A stretch of 64,000 nt of DNA from NCBI RefSeq assembly GCF_018860525.1, contig NZ_JAHKPM010000051.1, forward strand, positions 81,699 through 145,698, written 5' to 3'. The stretch is from Vibrio hepatarius (GTDB lineage: Bacteria > Pseudomonadota > Gammaproteobacteria > Enterobacterales > Vibrionaceae). The number at the start of each line of letters is the position of its first letter. Within the stretch, counting starts at the first letter, position 1. Positions 56,282-64,000 of this stretch are shown one piece after another. The notes under the pieces were generated by a model. The model did not search any database, was not told the DNA's origin, and worked only from the letters and a program-made list of their open reading frames with translations. Made by a program: the position numbers and the translations under genes.

Positions 56282-57093
56282 TCAACCCTTGCTTTAGCTC
56301 AGAGTAGGGTTTCTTTTCCAAGTTCAACAAAACAGTGTAGCTGCCGTGTTCTTTTTTTACCGTCTTGAGTAGTTTACGCCAGTGGTATAAGTATGAAAGA
56401 AGTGGAGCAATAACAACACCTATTGCTATTCCTATTGGTACGCCCATAATAAAAAATAAGAAAGCATAGGTGTTTATTTCGTCACCTAAAATACCTGATC
56501 GCCTTAAACCCTCTGCAATAGCAATAGAAAGGCCTGCGGCAGAACCGCCGATAAGTAGGATGAAAACAGCAACAGCATAATGAAGACCTTTAAGTGGTTT
56601 TCTTAACCAAGGTGCTTTATCAAGACTAAGATCAGCCCAAGGGTTAAATTTCCTTAGTTCTATTTCATTCCCCCTTATAATTGTTTCCTTTTTAAATAAA
56701 TTAACATCTCTATCTTTTTTGAAAAAGTTGCCAGAAATAATACCTATCATTAAAAATGCAAACATGATGACGGATAACATGAAGTGGGTGTCAAACGTAT
56801 TTCTAACATTGATAAAAACAGATGAAAATATGAAATTATATGAGCTATATAAAAAATATAGTATTATTAATGTAATGTTTTCAATAGGGTGATTTTTAAT
56901 GTAAGTATAATTTACAAGGCATATTTTTAGTATTATAACCGGTGATATTATAAAATATAATAATATAGGTAATGTGGCTAATGTAAAAACGTTATCTAAA
57001 ATTAATAATCTCGAAAAAGGAGAAAATTGCAAATATAGATAGAATGCTTTTTCTTAAGCCAGATACCCGGTTTCTTTCCGAATTAATGTCCAT
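56271..57093 (-). pseudogene. Frameshifted immunity paralogue 2
   Basis: The main frame (56271-57032, 253 aa) would start at a TTG without a ribosome-binding site. A different frame from ATG 57093, with an AGAGGAAA site, encodes 33 residues (MDINSERNRVSGLRKSILSI, then FAIFSFFEI...) before a stop at 56992. That peptide matches the N-terminus of paralogue 3 (MENRAVTEKLKVLRACFF, FAIFGS), and the main frame continues the match from LDNVFTLATLP. So one gene of about 273 residues has been split by a frameshift between about 56995 and 57030; T-runs lie there. It shares the core NEIELRK, IAEGLRRSG, WRKLLKTVKKEHGSY and KPYSELK with paralogue 3. A sequencing error or recoding is possible. Confidence 0.75.
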
Positions 57094-57129
57094 GATTTCC
57101 TCTTAAAACTCAAACATGAAGCAGTCCAA

Positions 57130-57957
57130 TCAGAGGTTTTTGGCAAGATCTGCTTTTAACTCAGAATAAGGCTTGTTATCTAAGTTTAGTAGAACGGTGT
57201 AACTGCCATATTCTTGCTTAATCTCTTTGACCAGTTTACGCCAACGGTATAAGTGTGAAAGTAGAGGATACAACAAGATACCACTTGCAAGAGCAACAGG
57301 AACTCCAAGAGTAAAAAAGAGAAAAGCGTGAGTGTTAATGGAGGAACTAAGCCAATCAGAACGCTTTAGACCTTCTGCAATGGCTAAAGAAAGACCTGAA
57401 GCCGAACCTCCTACAAAAATAATAAAGTAAGACATTCCGTATTTTAGAGATTTAATAGGCTTTTCTAGCCACAATGCTTTTTTGAGGCTTAGCTCTGACC
57501 AAAAGTTCATCGACTTTAATTCTATCTCTGAGTCTCTGATCTGTATTTTGTATGGTGTGTCTTTAAAATCTTTTCTTATTGAGAGGTATCTACTGAGTGT
57601 TATACCAATTAATAGAGAGATAAGTATTATAATTGAGAACAAGCTATAAATATCATAAATATATGTAGATTGTATTGTTATTGGGGAAATAAATAAGTTC
57701 AATAAGGAGTATATGAAAAATATAATAATAACAATTGAAAACTCCGTGAAATGACGTATTGTTTTATAAAAACTTACTTTTAGGATAAATAATCCAGAAA
57801 TAATAAAAAATGTGAAATAGGCAATAATAGGTAGTTTTGCATAGATACTTGCATCGTCAAAAAAAAGTAAGCATTGTATTGAACCAAAAATAGCAAAGAA
57901 ACCAAAAAAACAGGCCCTCAATACTTTTAACTTCTCAGTTACCGCTCTATTTTCCAA
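57130..57957 (-). CDS. Membrane protein, putative cognate T6SS immunity protein (paralogue 3)
   Basis: The 275-residue protein has about five membrane helices and the family core IRDSEIELK, LSLKKALWLEKPIKSLKYG, GGSASGLSLAIAEGLKRSDW, WRKLVKEIKQEYGSY and KPYSELKADL. Start TTG 57957 has a GGGAG site and lies 11 bases after the effector stop, so it is the best candidate for the cognate inner-membrane immunity protein. A multi-helix immunity protein fits an effector that attacks the inner membrane. No named immunity family was recognised. Confidence 0.72.
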   Translation of the reverse strand: MENRAVTEKLKVLRACFFGFFAIFGSIQCLLFFDDASIYAKLPIIAYFTFFIISGLFILKVSFYKTIRHFTEFSIVIIIFFIYSLLNLFISPITIQSTYIYDIYSLFSIIILISLLIGITLSRYLSIRKDFKDTPYKIQIRDSEIELKSMNFWSELSLKKALWLEKPIKSLKYGMSYFIIFVGGSASGLSLAIAEGLKRSDWLSSSINTHAFLFFTLGVPVALASGILLYPLLSHLYRWRKLVKEIKQEYGSYTVLLNLDNKPYSELKADLAKNL

Positions 57958-57968
57958 AATTAATCTCC

Positions 57969-59294
57969 CTAAAAGCCCATTATTCCAGAGCCTTGCATCG
58001 CATGCTCTCCTATGTATTGATTTATCTTATCTTCTTGTTCACGTATACCTTTCGCTACGCTGTCAGACAGGAAGTGATTAAGTATATTTTCTGTAGTTAA
58101 GTCTGGAAAAGCTTCTTTCAAAAAAGCCTTTGTACTATCTTTCAAATAGTATTTTGTATCGAGGTAGTCCATTGCGTAACCGATAACGATTGTAGCCAAC
58201 AAGCCAAAGCTTAAAACTAATAGCGAAGGCAGCGTTAGATGAAATGTCGTGAATGCAGCTATAAGCAACGCAGTAGCACCTAATGCCCCAAATGATGCGG
58301 CAGCAACTTTAAGAGTTGTTACTCCTAACGCTCCTGCAAATTCAGCAATGTTTTGTTCTCCAATGTCTTTCTTAAAAAAATCATACACATCAAATGAGGT
58401 AGCAAATACGAATCCAATAATATTACCTCCCTTCCATGGGATGGCTTCTTTAAATATCTGACTAGTGGTGTTTTTCAGGCCGTTACCCGCTGATATTTCG
58501 ACATAAGTTTTTAAAACAGATACTTTATCATGGGTAATTCCGTAGTTAATAGAGGTAAGAAAGCGTCGCGTTCTTGCATTTCCTTTGAATGCTATACCTA
58601 GTTTTCCTCCCCATTGTTTTACTCTTATAACCGTAAAGCGGCCTTCTGCAATTAATTCTTTCAGATATCCTTTAGCAGCCTCATAGCCATATTTTTCTTT
58701 ATAGTAATCAAAAATTTGGTATTGGTTTGTCCCTTCATTTAGGGCTGTTGCGACAGTATTTTGTATAAGAGAATTGTTACTGAGAGTTTCATATATCGCG
58801 GCTATGACGGGTTCTGGCATATCATCAATATGATAGGTTTCTCCTAGTTTACTCTCAGGTAAATCGAGAGAATCATCTGCCTTATAGATATTGAGATATT
58901 CGTTGTCACTATTTTCATCAACAGTTAGCATCGGCTTGTATGGTTTTGATTTTACTGGGCACGTCATGAACGCGGCTCTTAAATCGCCGGGGGCTGTGAT
59001 GGCTTCTGTTGGAACACGCTCCACTAAAGTGTGACTTTGGCCATTTAAATACAGCTCTAACGAGTTGCAGGTTTCGTCAACCGTATTGCGGATCAAAGTG
59101 GCCCTTGGCGTAAATTCTTTAGGTAGAGAAGGGCTTTTTTTGCCATTGACCGCAAATTGAATATCAAGGTTTTGCCCGCTTTGATCATCGGCCCAAAACA
59201 TATTGCCCGCAGGGGCGTGCATCACTACTGGCTCTTTATCTTTGGCATCGGTGGTTTTTGAGCTACCGGCATGAATCCACATGTCGTCATTCAT
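57969..59294 (-). CDS. Putative T6SS membrane-targeting (pore-forming) effector
   Basis: The 441-residue protein lacks a signal peptide. Its N-terminal part (about 1-150) is of unknown fold and may contact VgrG. A helical middle region is followed by two adjacent hydrophobic helices (about 331-351 and 353-378; FGALGATALLIAAF, LPSLLVLSFGLLATIVIG), a hairpin like those of colicins and of T6SS membrane-disrupting effectors such as VasX and the Tme group. It starts at the A shared with the vgrG stop (TAATG) and is followed by multi-helix putative immunity genes. No MIX, PAAR or nuclease motif seen. Toxicity is inferred. Confidence 0.72.
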   Translation of the reverse strand: MNDDMWIHAGSSKTTDAKDKEPVVMHAPAGNMFWADDQSGQNLDIQFAVNGKKSPSLPKEFTPRATLIRNTVDETCNSLELYLNGQSHTLVERVPTEAITAPGDLRAAFMTCPVKSKPYKPMLTVDENSDNEYLNIYKADDSLDLPESKLGETYHIDDMPEPVIAAIYETLSNNSLIQNTVATALNEGTNQYQIFDYYKEKYGYEAAKGYLKELIAEGRFTVIRVKQWGGKLGIAFKGNARTRRFLTSINYGITHDKVSVLKTYVEISAGNGLKNTTSQIFKEAIPWKGGNIIGFVFATSFDVYDFFKKDIGEQNIAEFAGALGVTTLKVAAASFGALGATALLIAAFTTFHLTLPSLLVLSFGLLATIVIGYAMDYLDTKYYLKDSTKAFLKEAFPDLTTENILNHFLSDSVAKGIREQEDKINQYIGEHAMQGSGIMGF

Positions 59295-61609
59295 TATATT
59301 TCTCTCCAGTAAATATCAAACGAGGATTCTAAATCTTGGCTATTAATCAAGGATGTTTCCCCTTTAGCATTAGTCTTTCCAATCACTTCTTTGCCGTCTT
59401 CAAACACGAGTTTGTACGCCTTGTTGGCATGAACCGCCCCTGTGGTTTGGTCTTGCAACACAATACGCTGGTTGTAACGCATAAAAGACTCATAAGGCGG
59501 CGCGACATTAAGCCTTGCATTTCCTTTGTCTGGGTTTATTGCCACTTTTCCGCCGTTTATTGTCGTTTGAGCCGCACCATCAATGGTAATTGAAGAGCCG
59601 TAAAGCTTTATATTACCATTACTTTTTAGAATTAATCCTGCATAGCCGACTTGAACTTTGATTTCATCTCCAGAAATAATCGTTGTGCCGCCATCGGCTC
59701 GAAAAGAGGTATTGCCTTGTACATCGACGTTAAAATTGCCGCCCACTTGCAATGAGTCATCCACACCGATATTGGCTGATAATCCCTCTAAAACAGCAAG
59801 AGCAGCTTTACCGCCGATCTGCAAAGACATATCTTTACCAATTTTGGTTTGGCGGTTTTCATCAATCGATAGGTGTTGATCTTTTGCGACTTGTTTTTGC
59901 TCATTGGCGTTGTAAGTTACCGTTACGTCTTGGTCGACTTGTTCTTTAAAGGTTTGTTTTGTCTCTGAGGTTTTATGGCCATGAATGGTTTCTTTGCGAT
60001 CGCCATGGACCCTATTTTCTTGGTTTCGACCCACTTCAAGCTCTTCATCATTACCTATGTCTCGGTAGCGATTATTCAGCACGTCGGTTTTCATGTCCTT
60101 TTGAGCATGAAAGTAAATCTTTTCTTGGTCGTTTTCATCTTCAAAGTGCATTTCGTTGTAACCGTCGGCTTTGTGGCTTTGAGTGCGAAAGACGGTGCGT
60201 GTTTTGTGCTCGGGCAATTCATAAGGCGGTTTGTGTAAACCGTTATACACGGCGCCTGTGATAAGTGGTCTGTCTGGGTCACCTTCTAAAAAGGTCACCA
60301 CCACTTCATGTCCAATGCGGGGCAAATACACTGCGCCCCAATTAGGCGAGGCCATGGATTGGCTCACTCGCAGCCAGCATGAACTGTGTTCATCACTTTG
60401 GCCATAGCGGTCCCAGTGAAATTGTACTTTAATCCGCCCAAGTTCATCGGTGTAGATTTCTTCTCCCGCAGGGCCAACCACCACAGCCGTTTGCGTGCCA
60501 TCGACCACAGGTGAGGCCATTTTGGGGGCGCGATAGGTCACATCCCGCGGCAAGCAGACAAACTGATTTTGGTAGTTCGTTGGGGCATCTGAGCCTTCTT
60601 CTTCGTGCACGCGTGGGTTTTCACCAAGGTGCATGACCGAGAGCATCAGGTAGTCACGGTTTATTGATGAGCGAGGGTGCTCGCTAATATCAAAGCTCAG
60701 CCCCGATGCCAAGCGCATAATATTGCTAGATGCCTGAATTTGGTGGCTATCTACCGCGTATTCCGACATCCATTCTTTGCTGCGCAGGCCGCCAAAATCA
60801 GGTGACGTATAGCGCCCTGGGTAATCAAAGCGTTTTAAATCTGTATTCACGCCATCTTGGGCGGTTTTGTTTTGCGGTATTTTCGGCGTGAGGTAGTTGT
60901 AATCGCTATAACTCACATCACTGGTGAGGGCGCGGTGTACCTGCTCCAAGTCGAAAATGTGCTCTTTATCTGACACGCCGCCACCTTGAGACTGAAACAG
61001 CATAGGGCCAAGATAAGACGCATTAAGTGGCGTGCTAATCAGCTCAGGGATGGCATCATTACTGTCCACAATCACCATGGTATGCCCCGCGTCGCTGTGC
61101 TCAAAGTAAAACCACAGGCCATGCTCGGCTAAAAGACGTTGCACAAAGTGGTGGTCATTTTCACGGTATTGTACAACGTAGTCTTTTGCTTGGTATTGAG
61201 CGGCTAGTTCAAAGCGGTAATCGCTCATCCCCGCATCATCAAAGACATCACGAATAATGTCTGGCGCGGTTTTGTTTTGAAAGATGCGGCAATCTTGGCG
61301 CTGGGTCAAAAACCAAAGCTGCGGCACCAGCGTGATATGGTAGCGAGAATAGCGTCGCCCAGAGCCTAAATAACTTAGCTCTGAAATAGTGCCATTAAAC
61401 TGGCGAGCCGCCGCCGCGCCTTGGCCATACACACTCAGCACGCCGGTTTTTCTGCTCAGCGCATCAAAGGTAATGCCATCATTTTCAGACAATACGGTGA
61501 GGCTCATTTCAAACGGGGTAGACAGGGCTTCCGTCACCCGAAAACTTTCTACTTTGAACGCCCCTAAAAAACCTGAAACCTCAAAGGTAAACTCAATATC
61601 ATTCGCCAT
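59294..61609 (-). CDS. vgrG: Type VI secretion VgrG spike protein with C-terminal extension
   Basis: The 771-residue protein has the gp27-like base (about 1-370; FEVSGFLGAFKVESFRVTEA), the gp5 OB-fold (about 385-470; GRIKVQFHWDRYGQ, SCWLRVSQSMASPNWGA, PRIGHEVVVTFLEGDPDRPL), a beta-helical needle (about 520-690) and a C-terminal beta-rich extension (about 712-771; AYKLVFEDGKEVIGKTNAKG) like the transthyretin-type domains that recruit effectors. No other T6SS genes are in the window, so this is an auxiliary vgrG cassette. The gp27/gp5 part is visibly more GC-rich than the effector and immunity genes that follow. Confidence 0.94.
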   Translation of the reverse strand: MANDIEFTFEVSGFLGAFKVESFRVTEALSTPFEMSLTVLSENDGITFDALSRKTGVLSVYGQGAAAARQFNGTISELSYLGSGRRYSRYHITLVPQLWFLTQRQDCRIFQNKTAPDIIRDVFDDAGMSDYRFELAAQYQAKDYVVQYRENDHHFVQRLLAEHGLWFYFEHSDAGHTMVIVDSNDAIPELISTPLNASYLGPMLFQSQGGGVSDKEHIFDLEQVHRALTSDVSYSDYNYLTPKIPQNKTAQDGVNTDLKRFDYPGRYTSPDFGGLRSKEWMSEYAVDSHQIQASSNIMRLASGLSFDISEHPRSSINRDYLMLSVMHLGENPRVHEEEGSDAPTNYQNQFVCLPRDVTYRAPKMASPVVDGTQTAVVVGPAGEEIYTDELGRIKVQFHWDRYGQSDEHSSCWLRVSQSMASPNWGAVYLPRIGHEVVVTFLEGDPDRPLITGAVYNGLHKPPYELPEHKTRTVFRTQSHKADGYNEMHFEDENDQEKIYFHAQKDMKTDVLNNRYRDIGNDEELEVGRNQENRVHGDRKETIHGHKTSETKQTFKEQVDQDVTVTYNANEQKQVAKDQHLSIDENRQTKIGKDMSLQIGGKAALAVLEGLSANIGVDDSLQVGGNFNVDVQGNTSFRADGGTTIISGDEIKVQVGYAGLILKSNGNIKLYGSSITIDGAAQTTINGGKVAINPDKGNARLNVAPPYESFMRYNQRIVLQDQTTGAVHANKAYKLVFEDGKEVIGKTNAKGETSLINSQDLESSFDIYWREI

Positions 61610-62094
61610 ACCGCTTCACTCTTGTGACCCAACAACTGCGGGTAATCAATCTAAATGCATATTAAATGGCTTAACTGTAACAAGTTATGTGGAAATCATC
61701 ACTGCGCTAAACCACTGAGTGAACGTTGAAAGAGGCTGATAAAGTAACTGACTCAATAGTGTATTTGCTTAGAAGGGTGTTTAAGGAGATCGTAAGGCTA
61801 GTGAAAGTGACGGTTTCTACCCTCAGCGGAAATTTGTGGTTTTGTGATGGGGTTTGCAGTGTGGAGTTGGGGCCGCTTTGTATCTTGGTCGTGGTTTTGC
61901 GCCTTTCTGCGTTAGAGTAATTGATCTCTAAGATCGAATTATCTGTTCATTGACCTAACTTATCTAATGCCTCATTATGCATTTAGTTGATCATCGCTCT
62001 GGGTTATTACACTATAAAGGTTGGTTGAGCGTTTGTCATAGCGTTATGAGGATTGCCCTCATCTTTCTTCTCTCATTGGCTAAAGGAGTACGGG
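61610..62094. promoter_or_regulatory. Divergent intergenic region (vgrG / OLD nuclease)
   Basis: About 485 bases between divergent genes. A 64-codon frame at 61726-61920 lacks a good start and resembles nothing known. A 6-bp hairpin ATGAGG/CCTCAT (62046-62062) lies in the OLD gene leader. The region should hold the vgrG and OLD promoters. Confidence 0.4.
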
Positions 62095-63948
62095 GTGAAG
62101 ATTACAAAATTGACGTTGAAAAATTTTCGTGGTTACAGGGATGTGTTTGTTAATTTTGATGAAAATTTTAATGTGATAATTGGTAAAAATGACATCGGTA
62201 AATCTACGCTTCTCGAAGCATTAGAGATATTTTTCAATAATGATACGGTGAAAATAGATATTAACGACCACAATGTTCATTCGGCTGGTCAAGACTTCAT
62301 GTCAATTCAAGTCTCCTTCAAGCCTGAAGATAAGGAATACACGATAGATACTGTACCAACAGACCTGAAAAAGGAGTATCTTCTAGACAGTGACAACAAT
62401 CTATCTATAAAGAAAGTATGGGATTGTTCAAAAGATAAACTAATGGCAACATCCCTAAAAACGTATCTAGTTGCCAACTACCCAACTGCATTTAGCCCTC
62501 CTCTGATAACCCAGAAAATTGCAGATTTAAAGAAACTTTTAGATGACTATCAAGACAAGCTTGATGTCAACGAAGTCAGGAAGCATAAAAGCTCTTCCAT
62601 CCGTCAAGCAATATACGGTGTTGAAAATGTGAATGATTTTTCTGTTATAGAAATCCCTATTGATAAAGAGGATGGGAAGAAAGTTTGGGAGTCATTAAAG
62701 TTAGACTTGCCGTTGTTCTTTATTTTTCAATCTGACCGTGCAAACAAAGACTCAGATAAAGAAGTTCAAGACCCTCTCAAAGCCATAACAAAAACAGCCA
62801 TTAGTCAATTAGAGAGTGAGCTTGAAGATGTAAAAGAGCAAATTAGAAACAAAGCTGAACAACTAGGACACAATACATTAGCAAAACTCAAGGAGATGAG
62901 TCCAGAGATTGCCGATGTTCTTTCTCCTGAAATGACCCACAAGCCTTGGGAGTCATTATTTTCGTTCTCATTCAACTGTGACGATGGCATTCCGATCAAT
63001 AAAAGAGGGAGTGGTGTAAGGCGGTTAATTTTGCTTAACTACTTCCGTGCGGAAGCAGAGCGTAAGAACTCAGAAGAGCGTAACGTTATCTACGCAATTG
63101 AAGAACCCGAAACATCACAGCACCCAACATGGCAGGTTGAACTTTTTAATGCTCTTGTAGAGCTATCGGAAAATTCTAATACTCAAGTGCTGATTACAAC
63201 GCATAGCCCGTCGCTGGCGGGGCTGGTGAACACAGATAAAATCCGATTTATTGATCGAATAGATGGCTCCACTATTGTTCGTAAAGGGAGTCAAGAAAAC
63301 TTGGAGGCTATTGCAAATACTTTAGGCATGTTACCTGACGTATCGCTCTCAATAGATAACTTAGGTGTGCAAACGATCCTTTGTCTGGAAGGGCCAACTG
63401 ATGTTGAATTTTTTAGTCATATGGGCAAACTATTCGATCTAGACTTGAAAAACGATGAGCGCATATTAACAATATGCTTAGGCGGTGGCACTTTAATGCA
63501 TTGGGTTAATAACAACTACTTAGCTAAACTGAATAAGCCTGAAGTTCATATTTATGACAATGATGTATCTAAGTACCAGCTTGCTGTCGATCAAGTTAAC
63601 CAGAGAGAAGGCTCTTGGGCTACATTAACCAATATGCTAGAGGTAGAAAATTATATTCATCCCCGCTTGTTTAAAGAAGTTTACCCTATTGACGATGAGT
63701 TCATTCTCTTAGATGATGGTTGGGAAAATATATGGAAACACAAGAATATTCCAAAGGATTTATCGATATTTTTGAAGAAGCTAAAGGCTGCTGGCAATAA
63801 TGAAATAGCAGGTGAAGGTGCAGGGTCGATAAAAAGGATTCTATCCGAAAAAGCTGCCCCGCTTGTTACAACCGAGGATCTCAAACAACTTGGAGCTTAT
63901 GAAGAAGTCTGTGGTTGGTTTGATAGGATAAAAGAAAACCTTCAATAG
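62095..63948 (+). CDS. OLD-family ATP-dependent nuclease (AAA ATPase + TOPRIM)
   Basis: About 617 residues. The ABC-type ATPase half has Walker A in FNVIIGKNDIGKSTLLEALE, signature GSGVRRLILL, Walker B in NVIYAIEEPETSQHP and the switch His in VLITTHSPSLAG. The C-terminal TOPRIM domain has LCLEGPTDVEFF, LGGGTL and the DxD-type HIYDNDVS. OLD proteins nick or degrade DNA and many act in phage defence; class 2 members include GajA of Gabija. GTG 62095 with AAAGGAG upstream gives MKITKLTLKNFRGYRDVFV, the usual N-terminus; the frame extends to 62053. Only 52 bases follow, so any partner such as a GajB helicase would be outside the window. Confidence 0.88.
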   Translation: MKITKLTLKNFRGYRDVFVNFDENFNVIIGKNDIGKSTLLEALEIFFNNDTVKIDINDHNVHSAGQDFMSIQVSFKPEDKEYTIDTVPTDLKKEYLLDSDNNLSIKKVWDCSKDKLMATSLKTYLVANYPTAFSPPLITQKIADLKKLLDDYQDKLDVNEVRKHKSSSIRQAIYGVENVNDFSVIEIPIDKEDGKKVWESLKLDLPLFFIFQSDRANKDSDKEVQDPLKAITKTAISQLESELEDVKEQIRNKAEQLGHNTLAKLKEMSPEIADVLSPEMTHKPWESLFSFSFNCDDGIPINKRGSGVRRLILLNYFRAEAERKNSEERNVIYAIEEPETSQHPTWQVELFNALVELSENSNTQVLITTHSPSLAGLVNTDKIRFIDRIDGSTIVRKGSQENLEAIANTLGMLPDVSLSIDNLGVQTILCLEGPTDVEFFSHMGKLFDLDLKNDERILTICLGGGTLMHWVNNNYLAKLNKPEVHIYDNDVSKYQLAVDQVNQREGSWATLTNMLEVENYIHPRLFKEVYPIDDEFILLDDGWENIWKHKNIPKDLSIFLKKLKAAGNNEIAGEGAGSIKRILSEKAAPLVTTEDLKQLGAYEEVCGWFDRIKENLQ

Positions 63949-64000
63949 ATACTAGCGTTAACGCTTCAAGATACTTTTACGGCTCTTCTCCGCTTAGATG

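Noticed and set aside
61726..61920. 64-residue ORF upstream of vgrG
   Set aside because: No good start, unusual composition and no recognisable homology.
62095..63948. Calling the OLD gene gajA (Gabija)
   Set aside because: No GajB helicase is visible in the window; family-level call is safer.
63949..64000. Possible left end of an integron attC site (GTTAACGCTTCAAG-like) after the OLD gene
   Set aside because: The window ends before a full site could be seen, and the core does not satisfy the RYYYAAC consensus.

Overview
The window looks like a stretch of the main chromosome of a Vibrio or close relative. Base composition is moderately AT-rich, and the gene order ycfH-ptsG ... pykA/mlc/cheV ... 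yciK/sohB/rhlE ... dgt ... yfbR-alaA-menFDHBCE ... tesB-atl-ffs matches, from memory, Vibrio and enterobacterial chromosomes. There are no rRNA or tRNA genes, IS elements, prophage or CRISPR arrays.

Layout. 1-13.1 kb is mostly housekeeping: the tail of ycfH, the glucose PTS permease ptsG, two small outer-membrane barrels, a two-subunit NSS amino-acid transporter whose 33-residue small subunit was found by reading, a 30-residue YnhF-like microprotein, a patatin lipase, pykA, the PTS repressor gene mlc, cheV, yciK and sohB. At 13.2-14.8 kb sits an orphan gene for a protein with three WH2 motifs and polyproline stretches, very like the secreted actin nucleators VopF/VopL. It is followed by about 700 bp of AT-rich DNA with no convincing gene. 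15.5-20.8 kb holds rhlE, a rhombosortase-like rhomboid protease, a DTW-domain tRNA-modifying enzyme, an adenine deaminase and a dGTPase.

20.9-30.6 kb separates dgt from yfbR and holds two accessory operons: DUF4956-CotH-VTC (polyphosphate-type enzymes) and porin / PstS-like protein / chemoreceptor / second barrel, with a divergent periplasmic binding protein. Then come an unusual yfbR (HD motif reads HE), alaA and the menaquinone cluster menFDHBCE. 39.9-45.6 kb has a GntR/UTRA regulator, a YeiH exporter, an LplT-PlsC fusion, a TetR regulator with an evident operator, and a Tim44-like membrane protein.

45.7-51.2 kb is a compact, divergent, NRPS-type locus: a polytopic membrane protein and an FAD oxidoreductase facing a single-module NRPS (half C domain, A, T). 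A cysteine-synthase-like enzyme with a divergent Lrp regulator, tesB, atl and the 4.5S RNA gene ffs follow. Beyond ffs the DNA is accessory: a type VI secretion cassette (VgrG with a C-terminal extension, a putative membrane-inserting effector, three related membrane proteins as likely immunity proteins, the middle one frameshifted), then an OLD-family ATPase/TOPRIM nuclease that may be a defence gene.

Family calls rest on motifs and remembered homologues; no database search was possible.
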